Positions 49,053 through 58,601 of a stretch of 64,000 bases of DNA are shown here, one piece after another; position 1 is the first letter of the stretch, and every line of letters starts with the position of its first letter. Source of the DNA: Ruegeria sp. ANG-S4 (GTDB lineage Bacteria; Pseudomonadota; Alphaproteobacteria; Rhodobacterales; Rhodobacteraceae); NCBI RefSeq assembly GCF_000814005.1, contig NZ_JWLK01000001.1, positions 1,054,001 to 1,118,000 on the forward strand, read 5' to 3'. Below the pieces are notes generated by a model. That model did no database searches. It saw only the letters and a list, made by a program, of their open reading frames with translations, and was not told the DNA's origin. The position numbers and the translations under genes are program-made.

Positions 49053-51464
49053 TCAATCCTCAGATCTGGGACGCAAGTTGGCGGGGTCATAAAGCGGGGC
49101 GTCGTGGACGGTCACGGGATAGGCTTGGTTCAGAAGCTGAACACTGAGACCCGTGCGCGGCGTGCCCATTTTGACAAAGAGCCATCCGAGCGATTTGCCG
49201 ATGGTGTACCCGTATCCCCCTGACGTGGTCAGACCGACGGGCGTACCGTTCAGCAGAACTGGCTCGCCGCCAAGGATATCTATGGCATTGGCGTGGACCT
49301 CGGCGTAGAACAACTCCCATCGCGGAGGATAGGCCAACAGGGCGTCCCTGCCGATGAAATCACGACCTTCGGAGGCGACGAAACGATCAAGCCCGACATC
49401 ATAGAGGCCGACATCGGTCGTCAATTCGCCACTTGCACGATAGGCCTTTTCCATACGCATCCCGTTGAAGGCATAGGAGCCCAAGTCAATTAGGCCGTGG
49501 CGTGCTCCCACCTCAAATAGCGCGTCGTAAACCTCGGCGATGCGGTTGAGCGGGGCGTGGAGTTCCCAGCCCAATTCACCCACAAAGGACACGCGCAAGG
49601 CGTAGCATGGGACCCCAGCCACCTTGATTCCCTGACCCGAAAGCCATGGGAACGCGGCATTCGTGAGCGCTACGTCGGTCAATTCGGACAGAATCTGTCG
49701 CGCGGCGGGGCCGGACAGGGCCAGCATGCCCCAATCGGCACTGCGGTTGATCATCTCAACGTCTTCGCCGTCGCGAATGTGACTTTTGATCCAGTCGAAA
49801 TCCGGATTTGCGCGGGCAATTGGCGAACCTGTGAAAAAGCGATCCTCTGTGATGCGCCAGATGGTAATCTCCGTCTCGAACTTGCCTTTCTGGGTGAGCA
49901 GATGGTTGAGGCTCATCCGACCGTCTTTGCGCGGGATGCGGTTGGCTGACAGGCGATCCAGAAGCTTGCTAGCATCTTTGCCGGTGATCTCGAACTGCGC
50001 GAAGGCACAGAGATCAATCACACCTGCCGCTGACCGTGTGGCCTTCGCCTCTCGCTGGGCGTTGTCGTGCCAGGGCTGATGCCCCCAGCCGACCTGTTCG
50101 ACGTCTCCAACCTCGCTAAAATAGCGTGGGCGTTCCCATCCGGCTATCTCCCCAAAGACCGCGCCTTTCGCTGCGAGCCGGTCATAAAGCGGGTGCCGCC
50201 GCAGGGGGCGCAGGCTGTCGAACAGCTTGCCGGGGCAGGGGGTATCGTGGCGGCGCATGAATTCGTCCTTCGTGCGTTCCACAATGAAATGGTCAGTTGC
50301 GAAATCCCCGTAGCGGCGCGGGTCTAAGCTGCGGGTGTTGATGGCCGCCTCTCCATGCACCATCCAATCGGCCAGGACCTTGCCCGCGCCACCGCCCCAG
50401 GCAAGACCAATGGAGGACCCACAGGCCAACCAGACATTTGGTGCGCCGGACGGGCCGACAAGCATACCGCCATCGGGCGTGTGGGTGATTGCGCCGCGCA
50501 CAACGCGTTTGATGCCAAGGTTTTCCAGGATCGGCATTTTGCCGAATGCGACCGTCAGGAAGTCGCCGATAGAGTCGTAGTCGGCTTCGAACAATTCATT
50601 CTCTGCCGCCCAAGGTGCGCCTTCTGGCATCTCCCAGACTGTGGGGCAGGTGTGACCTTCGTAAATACCGATCAGGCCTGATCTCTGCTCTTGTCGGATG
50701 TAGCCGCCAAACTCGTTGTCGCGCATCACTGGCAGTTCCGGGCGGCCTTCGAATTCTGGCACCGTGTCGGTGACCAGATAGTGGTGCAGGCAAGAGACCG
50801 AGGGGATTTTCAGCCCGAACCATTCGCCAACTTGATTGGCATAGGAGCCAGCGGCGATGATAACGTGGTCTGCTGTGACGTCCCCTTTCTCGGTCCGAAG
50901 GAGCCACTGATCGCCTTTGCGGCTGGCACCAAGCACCTGGTTGTGACGGTCGATCTTTGCACCCCGCGCGCGGGTTGCGGCGGCCAAAGCCATAGTCACG
51001 CTTGAGGGGTCGATATGGCCGTCCTCGTAGGTGCGCACGGCGACCTTTACGTCGTCGACCTTGTAAAAGGGATTGATCTTAGCGACCTCATCCGGGCCAA
51101 CAAGGTCCATCGGCAAATCAAGCAGCTTGCCAACGCCCATGATCGACTTCATCCAGTCGACCTCGTCATCCGTGGTTGCGATGCGAAGACCTCCGACTTC
51201 GTGCCAACCGATGCTTTGGCGGGTCTCATTTTCAACGCGCTTGTAGGTCTCGATCGATGTCTTGTTGATCCAGCCCATCACCCGGCTGCCCACAGCATGG
51301 GCGATCTGGCCCGCTGCATGCCAGGTGGAGCCGCTGGTGAGCTCGGCCTTTTCGAACAGGATCGTGTCAGTCCAGCCGTTTTCCGCTAGTTGAAATTGGG
51401 CGGCCACACCCATGATGCCGCCGCCGATTATGGCTACTCGCGTGCTTCGGGTCGTGTCCGACAT
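49053..51464 (-). CDS. GcvT-family FAD-dependent dehydrogenase (dimethylglycine/sarcosine type), copy 2
   Basis: The 803-residue protein has an N-terminal DAO domain with VAIIGGGIMGVAAQFQLAE at 9-27 and STWHAAGQIAH near 46, where the His can carry FAD covalently. After a FAO-M type linker comes the C-terminal aminomethyltransferase fold (MSLNHLLTQKGKFETEITI..., ALSGPAARQIL, GELGWELHAP, YAFNGMRMEKAY). The enzyme removes a methyl group from an N-methyl glycine-type substrate and passes formaldehyde to tetrahydrofolate. It is fused head to tail with the previous gene (stop and start share one base). Substrate choice between dimethylglycine, sarcosine or others cannot be read. Confidence 0.85.
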   Translation of the reverse strand: MSDTTRSTRVAIIGGGIMGVAAQFQLAENGWTDTILFEKAELTSGSTWHAAGQIAHAVGSRVMGWINKTSIETYKRVENETRQSIGWHEVGGLRIATTDDEVDWMKSIMGVGKLLDLPMDLVGPDEVAKINPFYKVDDVKVAVRTYEDGHIDPSSVTMALAAATRARGAKIDRHNQVLGASRKGDQWLLRTEKGDVTADHVIIAAGSYANQVGEWFGLKIPSVSCLHHYLVTDTVPEFEGRPELPVMRDNEFGGYIRQEQRSGLIGIYEGHTCPTVWEMPEGAPWAAENELFEADYDSIGDFLTVAFGKMPILENLGIKRVVRGAITHTPDGGMLVGPSGAPNVWLACGSSIGLAWGGGAGKVLADWMVHGEAAINTRSLDPRRYGDFATDHFIVERTKDEFMRRHDTPCPGKLFDSLRPLRRHPLYDRLAAKGAVFGEIAGWERPRYFSEVGDVEQVGWGHQPWHDNAQREAKATRSAAGVIDLCAFAQFEITGKDASKLLDRLSANRIPRKDGRMSLNHLLTQKGKFETEITIWRITEDRFFTGSPIARANPDFDWIKSHIRDGEDVEMINRSADWGMLALSGPAARQILSELTDVALTNAAFPWLSGQGIKVAGVPCYALRVSFVGELGWELHAPLNRIAEVYDALFEVGARHGLIDLGSYAFNGMRMEKAYRASGELTTDVGLYDVGLDRFVASEGRDFIGRDALLAYPPRWELFYAEVHANAIDILGGEPVLLNGTPVGLTTSGGYGYTIGKSLGWLFVKMGTPRTGLSVQLLNQAYPVTVHDAPLYDPANLRPRSED

Positions 51465-53860
51465 CAGAACGCCTCTTTTGCCGGAAAGAGGGAAGCGCGT
51501 GCGGCGAAGCGGGTGCAGGCGATTTCCACTTCGAAGCCGTCAACGACTGCTTGGGTGTTTAACCGATCGAGCGGCGCATTGAACTCGGCGAGCGCAACGG
51601 AACGGTCGAAACGGTAGCTCCATGAAGCTGAGGTGATCTGGCCCATGACTTTGCCGCCATAGTAAATTGGCTCGTCGTGGATCGGGATGGCGTCGGCGTC
51701 TTCAAAGAGCAAGGAAACGATGCGGCGGCTTGGTGTGTGATCTGTCAGTGCTTGCTTGCCAAGAAAGTCGGTGTCCATTGCGCAGAACCTGCCAAGCCCG
51801 GCCTCAAGAGGATTGGTCCCCGGGGTCAGTTCGTGCCCAAAGGCGCGGAAACCGCTTTCAATGCGCAAGCTGCCGGTCGCGAAAAGCCCGGCATGGGTCG
51901 CTCCTGCTGCGACGAGCGCCTCATGAGCCGCCATTGCCATGTCGGAAGGGATGTAAAGTTCGTAGCCTTCTTCGCCTGTATAACTGAGCCGCCCGACCCA
52001 TCCGCGGGCCAACCCAATCTCGACTGGGGCAAAACCGAACGGTTTCAGCTCGGGCAGAGGCGCAAAAGACGTTGCCTGCAGGACTTCGCGCGCTTTTGCT
52101 CCGGCGAGGCCAATGACTGCGTAGCCGCTTGTGAGATCGGAGAACTCGACCCTCGACGCCCCCTTCGTTTCGCGCATCCGTTTGATGACACGCACGACTT
52201 CGCCAGCGCCGGTGATCATAAGGTAGGTCTCAGGTCCGTGGCGCTGAACAGTTAGGTCGCTTTCGATGCCGCCATGTGCGTTGAGGATTTGAGTGTAGGC
52301 GATCCGCCCGTCCGCAATGTCCATTTGCGCGCAGCAAAGTCGGTTCATAAAGGCGCAAGCATCAGGACCTTGCACCATGATCTTGCCAAATGCCGATTGG
52401 TCCAGAATGGCCGCCCCGCTGCGGCAGGCTTCTACTTCGCGACCCACCTGTTCGCGCCAGGCGGGCACACCAAAGGTTAGCGGCAAATGCGCGGCCTCTC
52501 CCCCGAAATGCACGGCGCGTTCCCAGCCGCCGCGCGCCTCAAACCAGGCGTCTGCCGCGACAAGCCCCGCGTGAATGGGAGAGCGGCGTTGGCCCCGAGC
52601 GGTGTCCATCGTGCGGCCCGGGTAGGGGTTGTCGTAGTGGCGGCCCAGCACCTCGGGGATGCGGGCCTCCAAAGCACCGAGGACGTTCATTTCTGGGCTG
52701 AAACGGCGGATGTCTGCCTCGTTCAGCTCCATCGTCGGCTCGCCCGCGATGATCCATTCTGCCATCGCTTTGCCAGCGCCACCTGCTAGGGCGATGCCGG
52801 TGGAATTCATGCCACCCATCAGGAAGAGGCCCGGGACTTCGGGGCTTTCGCCCAGCATGAATTGGCTATCCAGTGTGAAACTCTCGGGTCCGTTGAGCAA
52901 CATGCGCACCTCGGCCCGTTCCAATGCGGGAATGCGGCGGAGTGCATTTTCCATCATCGGCATGAAGTGGTCCCAATCCTCGTCCAGCAGATCAAAAGAG
53001 AAGTCGGCTGGCAGATCCGTGGTCGAGATCCCCTTTGCGTGGGGTTCGAATGAGCCCACCAGAAGCCCCTCGACATCGTCGCGGGCATAAAGATAGGCGT
53101 CCTGGTCATTGAGCGTGGGTAGATGCGCACCGCGCCCGAGCGCCTGCACATCTGGAAGGGGTTTGGTGAGGATGTAAAAGTGCTCGCAGGCATAGAGCGG
53201 CATATGCGCGCCTGCCATCTGCGCCACCTCTCGCGACCAAAGACCCGCCGCAATCACCACTTCTTCGGTAGCGATAACGTGATCATCAACCTCAACGCCA
53301 GCAATGCGCCCGCCGGCCTTGCGCAAACCTGTCACCCGGGAGTCCTCAAAGAACTGCACGCCCCTAGCCTTCGCCCCCTTGGAGAGCGCCAAGGCCACCT
53401 CGGATGGGTTTACGCGACCATCTGCTGGGGACCAGACGGCGCCAATTACGTCATCAACCTCTATCAGCGGCCAAAACTCTTTGGCGCGCGTGGCATCGAC
53501 CACCTCGGCTTCGAGCCCAAAGGCCCGGCCCAAGGAAACCTGGCGTTTGATGTTGGTCATCCTGTCGGGGTTGGTGGCCAGCGTCAGCGATCCGGTCTGA
53601 CGCCACCCGGTCGCTTGGCCGGTTTCCTGTTCCAGCTCTTTGTAAAGTTCGATGGAGTAGTTGATCAGCTTGGTAAGCGTGGCTGAGGGGCGCAGTCGAC
53701 GGACCAGTCCGGCGGCGTGCCAGGTTGTACCGGACGTCAGTTTTGAGCGCTCCAGAACGACAATGTCTTTGCGCCCGGCCCGGGCCAGGTGATAGGCGAT
53801 GGAGCAGCCGATGACGCCCCCGCCGATTATCACTGTTTGTGCGTGGGTTGGCGGGCTCAC
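51464..53860 (-). CDS. GcvT-family FAD-dependent dehydrogenase (dimethylglycine/sarcosine type), copy 1
   Basis: A 798-residue paralogue of the following gene. VIIGGGVIGCSIAYHLARAG at 10-29 and TTWHAAGLVRRL near 46 form the FAD site, and the C-terminal part (LDQSAFGKIMVQGPDACAFMNRLC, GLAGAKAREVL, GEEGYELYIPSDMA, SLRIESGFRAFGHELTPGTNPLEAGLG) is the folate-binding GcvT fold. The presence of two paralogues side by side suggests sequential demethylation steps (e.g. dimethyl to monomethyl to unmethylated). Its ATG overlaps the end of the aminotransferase gene by four bases. Confidence 0.85.
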   Translation of the reverse strand: MSPPTHAQTVIIGGGVIGCSIAYHLARAGRKDIVVLERSKLTSGTTWHAAGLVRRLRPSATLTKLINYSIELYKELEQETGQATGWRQTGSLTLATNPDRMTNIKRQVSLGRAFGLEAEVVDATRAKEFWPLIEVDDVIGAVWSPADGRVNPSEVALALSKGAKARGVQFFEDSRVTGLRKAGGRIAGVEVDDHVIATEEVVIAAGLWSREVAQMAGAHMPLYACEHFYILTKPLPDVQALGRGAHLPTLNDQDAYLYARDDVEGLLVGSFEPHAKGISTTDLPADFSFDLLDEDWDHFMPMMENALRRIPALERAEVRMLLNGPESFTLDSQFMLGESPEVPGLFLMGGMNSTGIALAGGAGKAMAEWIIAGEPTMELNEADIRRFSPEMNVLGALEARIPEVLGRHYDNPYPGRTMDTARGQRRSPIHAGLVAADAWFEARGGWERAVHFGGEAAHLPLTFGVPAWREQVGREVEACRSGAAILDQSAFGKIMVQGPDACAFMNRLCCAQMDIADGRIAYTQILNAHGGIESDLTVQRHGPETYLMITGAGEVVRVIKRMRETKGASRVEFSDLTSGYAVIGLAGAKAREVLQATSFAPLPELKPFGFAPVEIGLARGWVGRLSYTGEEGYELYIPSDMAMAAHEALVAAGATHAGLFATGSLRIESGFRAFGHELTPGTNPLEAGLGRFCAMDTDFLGKQALTDHTPSRRIVSLLFEDADAIPIHDEPIYYGGKVMGQITSASWSYRFDRSVALAEFNAPLDRLNTQAVVDGFEVEIACTRFAARASLFPAKEAF

Positions 53861-55146
53861 GGCAAAACTCCTTCGTGGATCATGTCAGACAGCGTGACTC
53901 TGAACGCGTCGAGGGCCTCATCCACAAGTTCAGGCGTATGTGCTGCTGACGTGAGGCCGGAGGTATAGGCCATCATGTCGATCCCCCGCTCCAGCATGCC
54001 ATCTCGGTAGGCTTTCACCATCGTCTTCGGCATCCCGCGAATTTCTGCTGGGGAAAGACCATCAATGGTGGTCCGACCAAAGAACACGTGGAAGATCGAA
54101 CTGTCCCCGTAGGCGTGCCCGGCCACCCCCAGATCAGCCAGGGTATCATTCATGCCGTCCCGCATCCGAGTGGCCATTCTGTCGGCCCGTGCCTGCGCCT
54201 CTCCCGTTGCGAGCAAGGGCATCGCCGCGCAGGCCGTGGCGGCGACCAGCGGTGAGGCGTTGAAGGTTCCCTTGTGGCTGACGGCGGGCGCAAGGCCATC
54301 GTGTTCGGTCAGGTTGTTCATCAACTCCATGATCTCGGCGCGCCCGCAGACGGCACCGCCAGGTAGGCCGCCAGTGACGATTTTCGCAAGTGTTGTGAGG
54401 TCAGGGACGATAGTGTCCCGCGCTTGCCGTCCGCCGGGCGACCAGCGAAAGCCTGTGATGATTTCGTCAAAGATCAGCACCACCCCTGCTGCGCGGGCGA
54501 CGTCATGCAACGCGCGCAAGGTCTCGGTTTTCAGAGGCACCGAACCATAGTTTGCGCCAGAGGCTTCGATAATCACGGTCCCGATTCGGCTGTTTTGCAG
54601 GGCAGCCTTCATCGCGTCAGGCGTGGCAGCGCACACATCGATCAGGTTGTTGATCTCCGCTGGAATGCCAAGTGACGTCGGCGCGTTTTGACCCGGTTTG
54701 GTGCCCTTGAGAACGTGATCGTGCCAGCCGTGATAATGACCATCGACTCGTAGGATGTGATCTTTTCCGGAAAAGGCGCGTCCCAAGCGTAGGGCCAACA
54801 TCGTCGCCTCGCTGCCGGAGGCGGTGAAGCGCGTGCGATCAGCGCAGGGGAAGAGCTGGTTAACCCACTCGGCCCATTCAGTCTCTGCCCCATGACAATC
54901 AGCCGAAAAGAGCGACCGCGCTGCTTGTTCTTGCACCGCTTGTACGATGACCGGATGACAATGCCCCAGCAACTGGCTGGCGCTGCCCATTTTGAAATCG
55001 ATGTAGCGTCGTCCTTCGACATCCCACTTCTCGGCGCCCTTGGCGCGTTCGATGAAGACTTGGTATGGATCGCGGTAGCGCAATTCGTGACTGACCCCGC
55101 CGGGAAGGGCGGACCGGGCGCGGAGTGTTTGGCGAGCGTTTGTCAT
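53857..55146 (-). CDS. Class III PLP aminotransferase (GSA-aminomutase-like)
   Basis: The start at 55146 is fixed by the ATGA overlap with the MttB-family stop. The 429-residue protein resembles glutamate-1-semialdehyde aminomutase: LPGGVSHELRYRDPYQVFIERAKGAEKWDVEG opens it, FTASGSEATMLALRLGR binds the phosphate, FDEIITGFRW has the PLP aspartate, and LAKIVTGGLPGGAVCGR has the Schiff-base Lys. Operon context argues against haem synthesis; it more likely transaminates the amine product of demethylation or an omega-amino acid. It lies between the methyltransferase and the dehydrogenases. Confidence 0.85.
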   Translation of the reverse strand: MTNARQTLRARSALPGGVSHELRYRDPYQVFIERAKGAEKWDVEGRRYIDFKMGSASQLLGHCHPVIVQAVQEQAARSLFSADCHGAETEWAEWVNQLFPCADRTRFTASGSEATMLALRLGRAFSGKDHILRVDGHYHGWHDHVLKGTKPGQNAPTSLGIPAEINNLIDVCAATPDAMKAALQNSRIGTVIIEASGANYGSVPLKTETLRALHDVARAAGVVLIFDEIITGFRWSPGGRQARDTIVPDLTTLAKIVTGGLPGGAVCGRAEIMELMNNLTEHDGLAPAVSHKGTFNASPLVAATACAAMPLLATGEAQARADRMATRMRDGMNDTLADLGVAGHAYGDSSIFHVFFGRTTIDGLSPAEIRGMPKTMVKAYRDGMLERGIDMMAYTSGLTSAAHTPELVDEALDAFRVTLSDMIHEGVLP

Positions 55147-56687
55147 CCGGGCCGTCCAGTCTGCGCGCGGGACAGACGAATGTCGAATTTGGCGCGAAGG
55201 GCGCGATCCAGCGCATCCGGGATGTGACTTGGGAAGTGGCTCTTCAGAATGTCTCGCGCGTGTTCGCGGGCAACATCGCCGACCCGCCGCGCCCCATCCT
55301 CTTGCCATTCGCGTGGTGCGCGGCGGTCGCCGACCTCTGGATAAAAATAGTCCGATTTCATCCTGTGGAATGTGTGTTGTTCCCCCAGATAATGACCCTC
55401 TCCCCGACAGACCTGTGCAATGACGTCGGCTGCGATGTTCTCTGGCGTGGCTTCAATGCCCCGGATGGTACGCAGGATGTTGCCCAACAGATCATTGTCG
55501 CTGACATAAGCCGCGTGGCTAACCCCCAAGAGGCTCGACATCATGCCCGCAGCCTGCGTGACGATGTTGGACCCGGCATGGGCGGCCATCGTCACGGCCA
55601 GCGACTTTTCTGCGCCGTATTGCGCGTCCAACCGTTTGGCGTCTGTGATCCCCGCAATGGAACTGGTCGGCAGGTCCCAGTGGCGGCCCATCTGCGCGGC
55701 ACCTGCCATAAGGATCGCCTGTTCCCCACCGCCGCCGCTCATGGAACCGGTGCGCAGATCGGCGACCAGCGGCTTAGGGGCGAATATCGCCTTGACTTCG
55801 GGGGCGACGAGTCGGGCGAAAACAAGCCCTGCAAGTGTTTCCGCCATGGCCTGAACCAGAGATCCGGCAATGGTGGCTGGGCTGGTGGCACCGGCCTGAC
55901 CAGCACTGATCAACTGCACAGGAAAACCGGCCTCAATGGCACGCTCCAAAACCTCGCAGGCTTCTTCGGCAAAGCGCATTGGGGGCACGACATGGCACAC
56001 CATCACCGTCAGGAAAGGTCGGGCGCGAAATTCGTCCCGCCCACCGGCAATGTCATAGCAAAGCTCCGCGATTGCGGCGACGTTCTGTGGTTCGGTGATC
56101 GAGATCGAGACATGTTTCGACGTGCCTGCCAGACAGGCATAAGCCGTGTTCAGATCCATAGCTGCATTGTCTTCGATATCCCGTGCAACAACAGACCGGC
56201 TGAAGTGGTGAATGTTGTCCATCTTATCGACGATGCGCGCGGCATCGTAGAGGTCCTGAAGCGTCGATTCGCGATATTCGTGGGTCTCCAGGTCGAACAC
56301 ACCCGGCGCGGCCCCACCCGTTGACATATGCACGCGCGCGGCTTCAATTTTCAGGTCTTGCGCGGGGTCCTGTCCGCACAAGGAGAACCCACGTTGTGCG
56401 CCATCGATGGCCCATCGTACCAGTTCGCCGGGAAATAGCAGGCGACCATCCTCGGTCATGTGCCCGCCGGCTTTCGTCACTTTCGCAACGATAGACGGCG
56501 TCGCCTGGCTTAACCCCAAGGTTTCGAGCAGCGAAAGCGCTGCACCTTCGATGCGCGTAACTTCTTCGGGTGATAGAGGTTTTAGCCGGCCAGCTTGGAC
56601 GCCCGGCCAAATCGGAGGATTGGGTTCCAGCTGGGTGGTTTGAGCCAATCGGTCTTTGCGTCCGCGCCGCCGGGAGGTCTGGGTCAT
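55143..56687 (-). CDS. MttB-superfamily methyltransferase without pyrrolysine
   Basis: The 514-residue protein belongs to the trimethylamine methyltransferase (MttB) superfamily: RIEGAALSLLETLGL at the start, MSTGGAAPGVFDLETHEYRESTLQDLYDAARIVDKMDNIH, PLVADLRTGSMSGGGGEQAIL and HAGSNIVTQAAGMMSSLLGVS. The frame has no internal amber codon, so it is the non-pyrrolysine type, members of which demethylate glycine betaine, proline betaine or carnitine-like compounds in anaerobes. A corrinoid protein, which those systems need, is not in the operon. The gene heads a 10-kb operon and is divergent from a LysR gene. Quaternary-amine breakdown is the likely role. Confidence 0.85.
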   Translation of the reverse strand: MTQTSRRRGRKDRLAQTTQLEPNPPIWPGVQAGRLKPLSPEEVTRIEGAALSLLETLGLSQATPSIVAKVTKAGGHMTEDGRLLFPGELVRWAIDGAQRGFSLCGQDPAQDLKIEAARVHMSTGGAAPGVFDLETHEYRESTLQDLYDAARIVDKMDNIHHFSRSVVARDIEDNAAMDLNTAYACLAGTSKHVSISITEPQNVAAIAELCYDIAGGRDEFRARPFLTVMVCHVVPPMRFAEEACEVLERAIEAGFPVQLISAGQAGATSPATIAGSLVQAMAETLAGLVFARLVAPEVKAIFAPKPLVADLRTGSMSGGGGEQAILMAGAAQMGRHWDLPTSSIAGITDAKRLDAQYGAEKSLAVTMAAHAGSNIVTQAAGMMSSLLGVSHAAYVSDNDLLGNILRTIRGIEATPENIAADVIAQVCRGEGHYLGEQHTFHRMKSDYFYPEVGDRRAPREWQEDGARRVGDVAREHARDILKSHFPSHIPDALDRALRAKFDIRLSRAQTGRPG

Positions 56688-56738
56688 CGAAACATGAAAT
56701 CAGTTCTTCTTTTCATCAGTCTCACAGAAAAAGCACTG

Positions 56739-56754
56739 TTTACAAAGGCGTAAA
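56739..56754. promoter_or_regulatory. LysR-type box (TTTAC-N6-GTAAA)
   Basis: A perfect 5-bp inverted repeat with six-base spacer fits the T-N11-A form of LysR sites. It lies midway between the divergent MttB operon and the LysR gene, 40-50 bp from each start. Confidence 0.55.
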
Positions 56755-56794
56755 TCTCAGGAATTAGTTAGTTTCACTCAGCTATCTGGATCAC

Positions 56795-57658
56795 ATGACG
56801 CCATCCCTTCCCGCTCTTCGCGCTTTCGATGCCGCCGCGCGCCTTGGCAGTTTTCGAGCTGCTGCGGAACATCTGTCTGTCACGCCGACGGCGATCAGTC
56901 ATCATATCCGAGGGCTGGAGGATCAACTGGACACCAAAGTCTTTGATCGCATCGGCCGCGCGGTCGTTCTGACGGAGGATGGCCAAAGGCTCGCGGAAGC
57001 GACGGCACAAGCCTTCGACATCTTGGAGGAGGCAGTTCGCACGCTAAACCAACGTTCTCGGAGGGTGGTGCGGCTCGTGGCGGGACCGATCTTTACTGCG
57101 CGTTGGTTGATGCCGCGTATGAGCGACTTCTGGATTGAACACCCTGATATCGAACTGGAGGTTCTACCGTCATTCCAACCCGGTGAGTTGGCCTACGATA
57201 ACGTCGACATCGTGATCCGCTGGGAACGCATGGGCGAACAACGAGAAAACGCCATCAAGCTGCTCGAGTTGAGCCCGGTTGCAATCGCGTCCGCCGAATT
57301 CGTGGCTGCCCGTGGCCCGATTGATGAGCCGAGCGACCTAATCGAATTGCCGCTGATGCATCAACGGAATCATTGGGGTTGGCTTGATTGGTTTGCTGCA
57401 ATGGGGGTGCCGGTTAAGAACTCCTTGCGTGGTCCCGTCTTTGAGGACGCCAATGTACTTTTGCGCGGTGCTGCAGAGGGCCAGGGAGTAGTCGTAGGAT
57501 GGTTGCCCTTGATCGATCAGGATTTGGTGGAGAAACGGGTTGAACGACTCTTTGATGAGACGATTCCACCAACCCATGCCTACTTTCTTGAGACTCGGTC
57601 GTTCGGTGCATCCCGGCAAGAAGCACGTAAAGTCGTTGAATGGTTCACAAGGAATTAG
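56795..57658 (+). CDS. LysR-family regulator (GcvA-like) of the MttB operon
   Basis: This 287-residue GcvA-type protein begins TPSLPALRAFDAAARLGSFRAAAEHLSVTPTAISHHIRGLEDQL and has the effector-domain segments GPIFTARWLMPRMSDFWIEHPDIELEVLPSF and HQRNHWGWLDWFAAMG. It is 107 bp from the MttB-family gene on the opposite strand, and the TTTAC-GTAAA box lies between. Activation of the amine-catabolism operon by a pathway metabolite is the natural reading. No gene follows closely on the same strand. Confidence 0.85.
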   Translation: MTPSLPALRAFDAAARLGSFRAAAEHLSVTPTAISHHIRGLEDQLDTKVFDRIGRAVVLTEDGQRLAEATAQAFDILEEAVRTLNQRSRRVVRLVAGPIFTARWLMPRMSDFWIEHPDIELEVLPSFQPGELAYDNVDIVIRWERMGEQRENAIKLLELSPVAIASAEFVAARGPIDEPSDLIELPLMHQRNHWGWLDWFAAMGVPVKNSLRGPVFEDANVLLRGAAEGQGVVVGWLPLIDQDLVEKRVERLFDETIPPTHAYFLETRSFGASRQEARKVVEWFTRN

Positions 57659-57988
57659 GAAGCCAAGCGTCTGCCTAAGCGCCCCGCAGGTAACCGACCG
57701 CCTCTCGCTCGTCTACTCGACTACAAGACAGGCTAGTTCTAAATCGGCGCACTTGCGAGGTAGGTTTTACAATCACGCTTTGCAAAATCTTCAAGGGATT
57801 GAGCGGCGCGTGTTCGCTCTGTGAAATGCCTAGAGATTTGTTTAAACAACTAATGGCAGCAATGCGATTTGCGGATACAGCATCCAAACAAGCTGCTCAA
57901 GGTCCGCTATGGGCCGGTCCTTGACGGTGGCGCAAGCCCGAGGAAGGGTGAATGCCGCTCTGAAAGAAACGCCAGCTTGGAGGTCGAA
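57659..57988. other. Gene-free stretch of about 330 bp
   Basis: The region holds a short repeat block, GGTCCGCTATGGGCCGG, at 57899-57915. No other structure is evident. The end contains the ribosome binding site of the ABM-fold gene. Confidence 0.45.
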
Positions 57989-58339
57989 ATGAATGATGGA
58001 TCAGCAAGTTCCGGGCCAATACTGAGGTTGTTCCAAGTCCAAACTAAGCCTGGCCGTGCGGGTGAACTGATCGCGAAATTCGGGGTGACTTCCGCGGAAG
58101 TTGTGCACGGGCACCCCGGGAACTTGGGTTATTTCTTCGGCCACGGTGTCGGCATGGATGACGACTATGTCGTCTTTACATCGGTATGGCGCGACATCAA
58201 AGCGGTGCAAGCGCGGTTCGGGGAGACGTGGCAGGTGTCCTTCCTTCCCCCAGGCTACGAAGAGCTAATCGAAGAGTGCTCTATCCGCCATATAGATGTG
58301 GGGCAAGGCTGGCATTTGGACCTTTCCCAGGGAACTTAG
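57989..58339 (+). CDS. Antibiotic-biosynthesis-monooxygenase-like (ABM fold) protein
   Basis: From ATG 57989, with TTGGAGGTCGAA upstream, the product has 116 residues. LRLFQVQTKPGRAGELIAKF and GYFFGHGVGMDDDYVVFTSVWRDIKAVQARFGE fit the ferredoxin-like dimeric barrel of the ABM family, where the last part closes the barrel. Such proteins are quinol monooxygenases or haem-degrading or have no known reaction; the active-site residues are not recognisable here. The longer frame from 57869 includes repeat sequence and is not used. Monocistronic. Confidence 0.65.
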   Translation: MNDGSASSGPILRLFQVQTKPGRAGELIAKFGVTSAEVVHGHPGNLGYFFGHGVGMDDDYVVFTSVWRDIKAVQARFGETWQVSFLPPGYEELIEECSIRHIDVGQGWHLDLSQGT

Positions 58340-58394
58340 GTGGGCAGTACTGGGACATATTAGTTTCTACAAAGTCTCTACCGCGATGGTCCGA

Positions 58395-58465
58395 CAGGGT
58401 GGGTTTTCGCGGTGCATCGAAAGTACGGTTTGGTGAAGGTCCGAATTGGGCCGTCTGCGTGAACA
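58395..58465 (+). repeat. Dispersed intergenic repeat, copy 10
   Basis: GACAGGGTGGG, GGTGCATCGAAAG and GAAGGTCCGAATTGGGCCG follow the usual order. It lies after the ABM-fold gene. Confidence 0.45.
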
Positions 58466-58601
58466 GTTGACAGCGGGGCAGGGGCGTGTGCTGCAACAGA
58501 ATCTAGGTCTTGAATGAGCCCAAACCCTGCAAGCTCGCGCAATGCAACGAAGGGCGGCTGTTAAGTGCCCCCCGCCAGAAGGATGACGAAGGGCGTGACG
58601 C

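Noticed and set aside
53857-55146. HemL (haem biosynthesis) for the class III aminotransferase
   Set aside because: The fold is similar, but it is embedded by 4-bp overlaps in an amine-catabolism operon, so a catabolic transaminase is more likely.
55143-56687. Pyrrolysine (amber) codon in the MttB-family gene
   Set aside because: The frame is continuous for 514 codons without any internal stop, so it is the non-pyrrolysine type.
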